From Agarophyton chilense (taxonomy: Eukaryota > Rhodophyta > Florideophyceae > Gracilariales > Gracilariaceae), in the NCBI GenBank assembly GCA_030374765.1, contig JARGXX010000079.1:620001-684000 (forward strand): DNA of 64,000 nt, read 5' to 3'. The notes under the pieces are model-generated. The model was not told the origin of the DNA and did no database searches. It was given only the letters and a program-made list of their open reading frames with translations. The position numbers and the translations under genes are program-made. Positions 44,882 to 55,419 of the stretch are shown here, piece by piece. Every line of letters starts with the position of its first letter. Position 1 is the first letter of the stretch.

Positions 44882-46031
44882 GCCGCGGGCGGCGAGAGCT
44901 ACACACGGGCAGAGCCTGGAAAGCCGGGGTCGGCTATCTGGCCCTAGAGTCCGCCACGACTCAAGAGAGGCGTCGTCTCACAGGCGGGGAGTGTCGACTA
45001 GACACAGACTCCTATCGTTCCACAGGAGCTCTTGGCGTCCGGAAGACGTGCTCGGAGTGGTGTCGATCCGACACGAACCGAAGTGATCGGCCTGGATATA
45101 CGCCGCGTATGACGAGTAGCCGGGGCGAGCCCCGGGATTGTACCAGAGCCCGGACGAGCGCCACGACCCTAACGTTGGCAACGACGCACCAACCACTTCA
45201 CCCAACGGGTGGCGATAACAAAGCAAGGCAAGCCCTGAGATTGTACCAGCGCTCAGACGAGAGCGTCTGCTTGGCTATGCCGACTGGCGCCACAAAGTGG
45301 TAATCACTCACACCCAACGGGTGACGATAAAAAAGCAGGGCAAGCCCTGGGATTGAACCAGCGCCCAGACGAATGCGCCTGCCTGGCTTTACCAGCTGCA
45401 ACTGAAAGTGATACTCACTTATCCGAGGCTCCCAATCCACACCTCGGTATCCAACGGATACGGGTCTACAATCTGCTCGGGCAGTAGAACTGCCAGCGGT
45501 CCAATAGACCGAGCGAAAGTGCAATGCGCCACGCGGCGACCGATGGCCGTGAGGGCAAGGACTGGACGGGGAATTCTCGATAGGCTAAAACGCGAGAAAT
45601 ACCTCTGCAGCAGTGGATCAGACTGCTGCCTGTCTTGTCGGCGTCGACTGGGAACGAAGGTCTTATAACCCTATAGTCTCAAGGCACGAACTAGTAGTTC
45701 GGAGGCGTCCCTTCCGTCTTCCACTTTACTTCCGTCTAGCCCCCGGCGACCCGGCGCTCAAGTACCGCCGGCCGCTTAGCAGTTAGCCATTACGATAGAT
45801 TACAACTAATAAATACAATTAAAAATTACAAGGCAGCAGTGCAGAGCACTGTATGGTGCCAACCACACGAACCAGCTGCCGGCCATTGCCACACGTATGA
45901 CACCTGGCGCCATGCACGGTATTCCATCCTGGCAGTGTGCCAGCTATTACGGCGTCGTCACTGCTTAGTGTAAGGAGGTCGGAGGAGGGTGGCTACTTGT
46001 CCTCAATAAGGGCCCGGCGCGTTGGGTCACA
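44871..46031 (-). repeat. Gyp-3 5' LTR
   Basis: About 98-99% identical by eye to 24144-25322, in direct orientation. It ends TGTGACCCAACGCGC on the minus strand next to the target duplication ACTAC at 46032-46036. Confidence 0.85.
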
Positions 46032-46168
46032 ACTACACGTGGTTGACAACACCTAGATGGTAGCTCGCTCGGAGCTGCATTGCCGATGATCCCTCGCATC
46101 CATCACCTACAGGGTCATTGTAGTGTATTGACAACCTCAAAGGTCAGACCTTCTGCCACTAGACGACA
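46032..46168 (-). repeat. Gyp-2 5' LTR, outer part
   Basis: 137 bp matching 11088-11214 of the 3' LTR and, inverted, the first 146 bp of the LTR at 9862. Its outer end reads TGTCGTC on the minus strand, next to Cop-1 coding sequence. Confidence 0.85.
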
Positions 46169-48117
46169 TAAACAATCTGAGTGCCAAGTTTCTTGAGCTT
46201 CCTTACTGTGTTAACTTGTTCAACGAGGTGCGATACACAGATATCCGGGGCTTTCTGCTGTAAATAACTGCTGTAGAATTAGCAGAGTGGAGAGGCTGCT
46301 GTTCCGATCCAACTGATAGTGCTGTTGATGGACGCAAATGCTGATTTTTCAATCTTGTTTACAGCTTGGTCAAATTCTTTCCTGCTTGTTCTAGAAATAG
46401 GATATTCCATGATACCTTTTACCTTATCTTTTGCATTTTTCTCTATCGTAAAGTCTTCATTCTGAATGGTATTAATTCCGAAGAATCTCAGCTTCCCTGG
46501 TCCATGATTTATGACACCGAATTTGAACTTGTCGTTGAATGCCTCCAGAAATTTCTTAGCTCGTGGTCCTTCTCCTGCCACTTTCAGATCTTCAACTATC
46601 TTGGCTGCAATGATCACTAACCTGCCATTCTCCTTCTGATAGAACAGCTGTGGCACGTATGCTGATTGAACAAGGCCGATTCCTTTCATGAAAGTGTCTG
46701 AGGCATGTTTCCATTTGGCATTAGCATTTACCAACCCGTATGCTGCGGAGAGCAGGAGCCAGACATGTGTGGATTTCATGCGGCTTTCCTTCGTGGGTCT
46801 TACATACACCTCTCGCTGCGCTTTTCCAGTCTGGAGAAACGCTGCAGTGACATCTGCCTTGTACAGTGTCCACCCATGAAGTGATGCTATGTTTTCTACG
46901 ATTCTCAATCCTGTATGAGGACAAGTTGCACAGTCCTTGCTGAGCATATCCTTCAAGTTGTCCTCATTGCCATATGGTGCTATCCTGGCTTTTAGCTTTA
47001 GGGACCCATCGTCATTGTGTTTGACTTTGTATATGGTGTGACTGCTGATTATGTTGACACCATGAGGAACCACTCTACGAAGCACAGGTTGTGCAGTCTT
47101 GGGAAAGCTAACCTCCTCCTTGGTGTAGGCGTTGTACACAGGATACTGATCAAAGCCTTGGGCTTGATGTTAGAGGAAAGGCTTGTTCCCAAAGTGCTTG
47201 AGCATCTGCTGCAGTACAGAAGCTTCTTGACTGACAACTGTGAGGGGCTTGACAATTTTGCTGGAGCTGGCAGGGAGACTTTCTGTAAAGTTCCCTACTT
47301 CTTTTGACATGTCTAACACTTCTGTGCATCCGTCATCGTAGTTTAGATTGACCTGACCATTTTCTGCTTCTGAGTGCACACTACCAGGGTAGAAAGTGTC
47401 GTCAAGCGGCCAGTATATCTCGACCCTGTCACCAGTTTCTGCATTGTTTCCTGCAGATTCGTCTTCAAAGTCGGTTTCAAAATTGCTGACATCTGCTGGA
47501 GTGTTATTGTCAATCGCCGTCGGTGAAAATAGAATGTCAGTGCCAGTGTCAGTCATCAGTGATGGTGTCAATGCCATCTTGGATTAATTGAGAAAAGCTG
47601 GTGTCAGGTACCGACATCCTTGTGTCTTCATACGATGCTGACATCTCTCTTCCACTTATGCCTGGAACAGTGACAGTACGACTCATTGTATCCACCGATG
47701 TGACTAGCTTTGGTGCAGACCAATGGCCTCTCTTCTCTTTATCCAGCTTGACGTAGATCTCAAATGAATCACCTGGTGCGAAGGGCACTTATCTGATCGA
47801 CTTGGATTTCGTAATCCGATTCAGTTTTTCACGCGTGACAAACAACGCTCTTGCCTCAATGATCTCGTCGGGGATTGCATTGTTGAGTGGTTCGTTTGTG
47901 AGAGGCTTCGTGAATCCTTTGGCCATTTGAAATGCTGACATCTGGTCGTTGCCATAGAGGTCATTTGAGATCGTTATTGCAATGTAGGCAGCTCTAGTTG
48001 CATCAAAGGAGTCGCCTGCGTCCGTCTTGAGGCGGAGAAATACACTCCTGATGATGGTATGCTTAGATTCAATGGCATTCTTCGCATGGCGGCGTGGTGC
48101 TACCGCATGTAGAGGTG
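46169..48117 (-). mobile_element. Cop-1 (Ty1/copia), integrase C-terminus and RT
   Basis: Fossil. Integrase C-terminal region (47792-48117, NAIESKHTIIRSVFLRLK, ISNDLYGNDQMSAF), a linker with an SFEIYVKLDKEKRGHW block (47549-47788), and RT (46279-47139, YKADVTAAFLQTGKAQREVY, AAYGLVNANAKW, IVEDLKVAG). It continues toward the RT C-terminus until Gyp-2 interrupts it. The RNase H part is at 9394-9858. It has a few breaks. Its upstream end is cut by the Gyp-4a LTR at 48118. Confidence 0.8.
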
Positions 48118-48557
48118 TGAAAGAGCGATAATAACGGTTGAGCCTGGTAAGCCGCCGGGCCCTGAAGGATCTTGCAGGTGAAACGTGTACGGGTCGATCT
48201 CAGGTGGAGTCATGTAGATTATTAATTTAATTAGTGTAATAGATTAAATCTACAGTTCCAGGGAGATCTCAGCGCCTCGCCAGTACTATTTACTTGGCTC
48301 GAGTGACGCTTCTCCCTTAGAGTACGATAGGCACCGCTAGGATACTAAATAACCCCCTTTGGTATATTAGTTCCACCCTTTGGTCTTCAAGCCATCGTTT
48401 CCGGAGCTCCAACCTGTAGGACTACGCAGTAAACGCCAGCCCATTGCAACGAGTACTCTGGGAGTGCCACCGTCAAGTATTCGAACCTTAGGACCAGCTC
48501 TACAACGCTACCACCAGTTGAGACCCGTACGATGACCCAACAGTCATTGTGTTAAAT
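48118..48557 (+). repeat. Gyp-4a 5' LTR
   Basis: Direct repeat of 57913-58355 with scattered differences. Contains a tRNA-like module on the opposite strand at about 48461-48525. Confidence 0.85.
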
Positions 48558-48558
48558 T

Positions 48559-48579
48559 TGGGTCTCCCGACTTAGAAAC
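48559..48579 (+). promoter_or_regulatory. Gyp-4a primer-binding site
   Basis: TGGGTCTCCCGACTTAGAAA directly after the LTR, almost the same as the Gyp-3 site. Confidence 0.6.
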
Positions 48580-48591
48580 CTCAAGGATTAA

Positions 48592-50863
48592 TTGAACGGA
48601 CCACTGGAACGAAGAATTATCAGGATTCTGACCTTTGGTTTAGTTCCCAAACGGACCAGAAGTACAGAAGCAACCGCCATTATGGATGCAGGAAACACAC
48701 CCAACCGACCCGACCGTAGGACTCCTACGGCAGAACGAAGTGCGACTACAACGCCAGCGATGTCCCCTGACCCTGAGGTTGATACCGCTAGCGACTGCAA
48801 GAGCACAATGAGCCAACCGCAAGAAGTACTGACCCCACTGGATAACCCTGAAAGGATTCACCGAGAACCCACGGTGGCAGCGCGTTTACGAGAACGCTTC
48901 ACCAGGACCACCTCTGGGCCAGTAACAACTCAAGGGGAAACCCTCCAGACCGAAGGAATTCGAGAGAACCTGCCCGCAGGTCTTCCCGACCTTCTCTGGC
49001 CCCGTCTCTGTGAGCTCTGCTCAACCCACGTGGATTCCATTATGGACGTGCGAATCGCTACGGAGATCGCTCACCATACGGATTACCTCATCGCGCGAAT
49101 CGTCCATAAGGTATTGGAGTCTGACTTATACATAGACTCCCTCCTACAGGACGTTCAAGGAGCCGTCACCCACCAGGCAGGCAATTTGGTCCCTAGGACC
49201 ACCCCACCACAAATTAACCATCCGGTCTCCATATGACAACCCCCTACCGAACCTCCCGGAGCGGAGGAATTATCCGCTCCTCGCCAGGAATACCATCAGG
49301 AAAACCGCATGGTGGGACAATATAGGAACAGAAGAGAAGCTCCGCGTCTAGATGAGACACACGTTGCCCATCAGGAAAATCCAAGGGAGGGACAAGCGAG
49401 GAGCAGAAGAGAAGCTCCGCGTCTAGATGAGAGACCGACCTCAGGGCTCCATCGGATCTGATAGAGAGATCGATCCTTTAGGTCCTTACTCCGCTGGAAA
49501 GAAGAAAAGAAGCAACCGTAGGAGAAACAAAAACAAAAGAAATAAAAGAAGAGAACATTTGGACACGAGTGATTCCGAATCGTTCTCGACCGAAACGACC
49601 AACTCGGAAGTAGATGAGGCTGCCGTTAGAGGCCTCAGACCACTGAACATCACAAACAAACTTTTCCTTAAAGTTCTAGACTACCGGAATTACCGGCTGG
49701 CCGACAGGTCCGCGACATATTCTGGTTCGGTGGCTCGCAGAGTCGTCAAATGGGCCAAACGGATGCAACTAACCATTACGGACAAGTTCTCGGGTTCCGA
49801 TCCCAATGCTGTCCTTAGGCTTCTCAGTTTGTTCCGTACGGCCTGCGATCAGAACGGTGTCCACGAGGGCGCCGCTCTGTACTTTTTCCAATTCTTCCTT
49901 ACAGGACAGGCGCGTGACCGAGTGGTTTCGAAGATATCCGGCACAACTGACCTCGTGGATGCTCAAGACCGTGAGCTCCTCAGGTCATACCCTCAGGTTG
50001 TTCATTACGTCTTGGAAACTTACGCCACGGATGACGTTATAATGGATGCCCACCAGGAAGTAATATCCTTTAAGCAGAGCTCCATCATGACCGAATCGGT
50101 TTTCGCAGACGACCTATGGAAGACGGCTTACCGATGTGGAAATGTGTTCTCCGAAGGACGGCTTAAACGTCACTTCATCACGGGATTGTTCCCTGCCCTT
50201 CGGACACATGTGCGCAATTACCATACGAAAAACACGTAATACTCCTTCCGAAGGCTCGTTACCTACGCCGAGGGTTATGGCAAAACCTACAGGACCTCCA
50301 GGCGCAACGCTGATATAACCAGAGGACACGCAATTCTATTGCGTAAACCCGACCAAGCCCATTTGGTTAGCTCCACGGAGTCGGACATGGATGCTTCACT
50401 CCATTACGCCGATTCGGGAGACGTCCTTGCGGTCATTTTCAGTTCTCCTCCGTCCGGACCCCCATCGTATACCTCCCCGGGAACTACAGCGACCACTGAA
50501 CCACCCACACCCAAGTATTCTCCCGTTCCGCCCCGCAAGGACGTTTTTGTTCGCTTCCCAAGGGCTTGCTTCCTCTGCCTGTCACTGACCCAACCTTGTG
50601 ACTGTACGAGGTATCTGCCTGAGGACGCACGAAAAACCCTCCTATCCCTAAGGGAAGAGAATAACCGGGTGCGGAGATCCGAAGGAATGTATAACAGGGC
50701 AACGCAGCGAACCACAGGGACCCCTGGAAGCTCACGCTATGCCACGCCTCCGGACACTCCGATCAAAGCCCCCCAGGTCCACGCCATTGTAGATCCTACG
50801 GACGACCCCGTGGAAGAACCCTATACTAAGGAAGAAACAGAAACCCCATCGGAAAACTCCTAG
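48592..50863 (+). pseudogene. Gyp-4a gag
   Basis: Broken gag in about three open stretches: an N-terminal part (48592-49236), a basic linker with the capsid region (49427-50239, GSDPNAVLRLLSLFRTACDQ, SYPQVVHYVLETYATDD), and a zinc-knuckle-like Cys-rich part near 50565 (CFLCLSLTQPCDC). The capsid resembles that of Gyp-2. Confidence 0.8.
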
Positions 50864-50913
50864 AGGGACGACTCGAGGCAAATCCTCCCTCTTTAAGCCC
50901 CTGACTCAACCAA

Positions 50914-53900
50914 TTGGACGGTCATGAGCCAAAGAGCTCCTCCCCTCCCAATACAAACCACCCACAATGGACCACTCAGGATGAACCACACTTGGAACAC
51001 AGTAACGACCCCGTCTGTATCCTCTGGAAAGAGAACTATAAAGTTCGAGTAACCGTAGGACTTCGTTCCAACAACTCTCGAGTGACCACAGCTGTATTGG
51101 ACTCAGGCGCGGGTCCCAACTTGGTCCATCCTAAGCTGCTCCCACTGGGCTGGCAAAATTTCGTTCAGGGAAGGAAGACCCGAAGGATTACCGATGCGTC
51201 TCGTAGACAAGTGGACATTAAAGTGATAGTACCACTTTACCTCCAGGCAGGACAATTCAAAGTCCGCACGTGGTTTCTTGTGTATCCTAACTTGGGCGCC
51301 GAGGCAATCCTAGGGACCTCCTTTACCGACCGATACATTAAGCCCATTTATCCAGCCCTTAGGAAAGTCGCATTCTACTGCGCACCTTCCATCTCCATAA
51401 CTGCTTCAACCCCAGGGCTAGAAGCTAACCGCAAACGAGCGGCTGTCTCCGAAAACATGAAGTCCAATAAGGTTCGCCTGTCAAAGACCATAACGATATC
51501 GCCGATGACCCAAATCGCTATATAGGTCCATTCCCAGTCCTCCGGTCTCGTAATAATTCAGAACCACCCGAAAACGGTTCTGAAGAACCTAACCTTGATG
51601 GCCAATGGAGTAATGGACATCCAACCCAAGAGCTCCTTTTTGGTCACAATCAGCAACTTCCGAGATAAACCCGTGCGGTTACCTAAAAGTACAGTGATTG
51701 ATTGGTTTCACTCTACCCGCGCCCGTGGCTATTATGAAAGCCCAAATGGATAATCTTGCGACGCAAACTCCCGACGAGGACGTCGACTCTTGGGAGGGGA
51801 CGGTCGCCATCGGCGAAGACTTCGAATCCTATAGGCCCCAGGTACTTGATCTCCTCAGGGAATACCAGGCCATGTGGTCAGGTAGATTGGGCACAATCAG
51901 AGCCACTACATACCGCATTGACCTTCAACATGATGCTAGACCACAGTTCCAGCACCCATACCGTACCGGCCTAAAGGGTAGCGAAATTGTCGCCGATCGG
52001 ATGGACCAGATGCGCAAAGCGCAAGTCATAGAGCCGGCGCCTCCAAACCAATCCGAATGGGCAAGTCCCCTTGCCCTCGTGGCGAAGAAAGATGGCTCCG
52101 TCAGGTTCTGTGTCGACTACAGGAAGCTGAACGCAGTAACCAAGAGGGGCTCATACCCGATACCCCGCATGGACGACTGTCTGGATTCCTTAGGCGAAGC
52201 TGTCGTATTTACCACACTGGACGCTAACTCCAGATATTGGCAAATCCCTTTGGACGAAGATGCGAGAGCGCTGACAACCTTTATCACCCATGAAGGTCTG
52301 TTCAGATTTATTCGTATGCCCTTTGGTTTAAAAAATGCACCAGCCACGTTCCAACGGGTTGTGTACATTATACTGTCCAGAGCCAAATGGAAGTTCGCTC
52401 TGGTCTATTTGGATGACGTTACAATCTTCTCACGGACCGTAAAGGAACACTTTCACCACGTGAAGAAGGTGCTAACAATCCTACAGGACGCTGGAGTAAC
52501 ACTGAAACTCCGCAAATGCGCTTTCTACCAGGCCTGGGTGGAATATCTCGGTCACGTCGTCCTCCCAGGAAAGCTAAAGGTGGCCACACGGACAACGAAT
52601 GCGATTCGCCAGGCTAAGCCTCCTAGGACCCACACTTAACTACGATCCTTCGTGGGCTTGTGCAACGTTTCTCGACGGTTTGTCCAAGGGTTTGCCAAGA
52701 TCTCAGCACCTCTCAACGCGATGCTGAAGAAAGGAACACCTTCGGAGTTCGAAGCCCTTACGGACGACCAGTACGAAGCATTTCAGACCCTAAAGGACAA
52801 ATTGCTGAACCCACCCACATTGGCCTTCCCAAAGCCCAATAGGCCTTTCGTCCTGGACACAGATGCGTCTGATGTCCAAGTGGGTTGTGCCCTTCTACAG
52901 GATCAGGAGTCACCGGAGGACTATCGACCTATTGGCTACTGGAGCAGAACGCTCACCAGCGTGGAGCGAAACTACAGTACGACCGAAAAGGAATGTCTAG
53001 CCCTCGTATGGTCCGTATTGACACTCCGTCCGTACCTCGAGGGAACCAGGTTTACCATTAGAACAGACCATGACTCACTCCGCTGGCTAGTCAATATGAC
53101 CGATGCATCGAGTCGACTCGCTAGGTGGCGCCTCAGTCTGTCAGAATATGACTACGAGATAACCTATAGGCCAGGCATCAAGCACCAGGCAGCAGATGCC
53201 CTGTCGCGAATCATCACCGACGGAACTGATGACATTAAAGTGGACGACCTAATTCCCACCCCCTTTACAGATGATGGACCTCAGGACTACACGGAAACAG
53301 ATGACCTTATGGGTAAGGTGCAATCTGAGGATCCTGAGGTAAAGAAGAACGAAGTATACCTATGGGACTGGGAGACCGTACCGCCCAATTCGGCACGACC
53401 TCAGGTTAATGCGATAACCCCAGAGGAAAAAGAGCTGCTCCCTATAACTATTGAGGAACTCCTACAGGCGCAGGTCGAAGACGAATCCTGCAAGGAAACA
53501 GCCCAATTGGTAGGAACCCCAGGATGCCTGTTCGACTATGAACGATTTGGACTACTATGTCGCCGCTCACCGCTGGATGGCGCACTACAACGGGTAATAC
53601 CAACTTCGCTAAGGGCGCGATTCGTATACCTCGCCCATTTCCCCCACTTGGGTGGCCATCCTGGAGGCCGACGAATGTACCAGACCCTAAGGAAGTTCTT
53701 CTACTGGCCACTAATGGCACGGGACCTATGGCAAACCGCACGGAACTGTGCATTGTGCGCACAGATCCGAGGGTCTCGCGCCAACCATCAGGCCAAACTG
53801 AAGCTCTTCCCCGCCGCAGGTCCAATGGAATTTGTCACGATGGATATACTTGGGCCTTTGCCTAAGTCTTCCTACGGGTAACGGTTTGTTTTGCTTACAC

Positions 53901-55237
53901 CCGATAGGTTTACCAAACTTACCCGAGCCCTACCCCTAGGAAATACAACGGCCACGGATGTCGCCACGGCCTTCCTGTCCCACTGGGTATATCCATATGG
54001 CATGCCACTCTACCTCCTTACCGATAACGGCAGCCAGGTTGTATCCAAATTCTTCTCGCATGTCTGTGCCACCTTAGGTACCAAACATGTGACCACCACG
54101 GCGTACCACCCGCAAACCAATGGCCAAGCCGAAAGCTTCAACCGCACCCTTCTGGAACGATTGGCGCACTACGTTTCGGAGCACCAATTGGACTGGGACG
54201 AATACGTTGAGCCACTGGTTTATGCCTACAACACGCACGTGCACTCTTCCACAGGGACAACACCTTTCGACTTAACGCTAACTAGAGCGCCGCCGCCGAT
54301 AGCTGTTGACCTTCAGGAGTCTATCATACCCCAGGACATAACCGAAAGGATGACTCCTACCCAGGCGACGCGCTACTCGCGCCGACGCATTGACCGCATT
54401 CTCCAATCTGCCAGAACTGTACTAACCAAAGCCCAACGGCGCTACCAGTCCAACTTCGACAAATCCATTTGGAACAAACCGACCTTTGGGGAAAGGAGAT
54501 CTGGTTTACCTGTACCGGCCACCGATGGATAGTGACGAACTATAGGACACTACGTGGAAGCTCTTACCCCGCTCTATGGGACTATAAAAAGTCCTTAAGG
54601 CCAATGATCACACCATCACTTTACTCATTCACGGCCTACAGGACACTGTGTCTATGGACCGCGTGACACGAGCTCCCAGTTCCTCCGGACCACGAACGTC
54701 CCAGCCCCCTAGCCCAACGGAATCACCACGACCTCAGGTCCACACTCAAGTCTCCACACCCCCTAAGGCAGTTCCCGAGGAATCGACTAGCCCCTTGGAC
54801 ACGATGGTCAATGCCAACTACTATGACCCATCGCTCCCAACCAACTCCGATAGATTCGCTCTTATGGACCACACTCTCCTTCCGGAGGATAAATACCACC
54901 GGAATATTTGATTGAGCGCATCATCTCCGCCGGTACGGGAGAAGACGGAACTATGCGCTATCGCGTCCGTTGCTTCTGCTACACACCCGAGGAAGATACT
55001 TGGCAAGAACCTCAAACCATTCCCGTTACTTTTATCGCCCACTATTGGCGTAGAATCAGCCACTCGGAGCGCGGCCTTCAGGAGGGGGCAACCATTGGTA
55101 CGATTAATCTAACCATTGGCCCGAATAATCCCAAAACGCCTCCCAAACCGGCTCCGGACACGACGGTTCGACGGAGCACGACGGTTTGTCGTAGCTCCTG
55201 CATCAGGGAACAAAGTCAGTCCTTCGGAGACACCTGA
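50914..55237 (+). pseudogene. Gyp-4a pol
   Basis: Broken pol. Protease with LDSGAGPNLVHPKLLP and ILGTSFTDRYIKPI (50914-51525); RT with FCVDYRKLN and YLDD (51698-52639); RNase H and integrase zinc region (52652-53881, DTDASDVQVGCALLQ, HLGGHPGGRRMY); integrase core (53891-54532, LTDNGSQ, HPQTNGQAESFNR); chromodomain-like part (54908-55237, YRVRCFCYTPEEDTW). Same domain order as Gyp-3 Pol. Confidence 0.88.
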
Positions 55238-55419
55238 GGGTGACCCGGGACGCTCTCAAGATAGGACGCCGTCCCGGGGCACGCACATTTGAGATACAAG
55301 AAAGACCTTGGGAAAGCACAAGGACTACTTTATTAACCTTACTCGAGTAACTAACAGAGACCTAACAGCCCTCGGTAAAACCTCAAGATCCACGGAAGCG
55401 CTTCGAACACCAACAGGAG

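Larger units (their letters stand above)
24144..46031 (-). mobile_element. Gyp-3: Ty3/gypsy element, coding regions open, split by TIR-11k
   Basis: Minus-strand element flanked by a 5-bp duplication ACTAC (24139-24143 and 46032-46036) inside the Gyp-2 5' LTR. Own length is about 10.9 kb once TIR-11k is set aside. LTRs are 24144-25322 (3') and 44871-46031 (5'); by eye they differ at roughly 16 positions in about 1160, so the insertion is young. Polypurine tract GAGAAGGGGGTGA abuts the 3' LTR. The main gag frame, pol and the antisense ORF each read through without interruption; the short gag leader reading frames are less clear. The 5' leader is split by an 11-kb DNA element. Confidence 0.88.
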
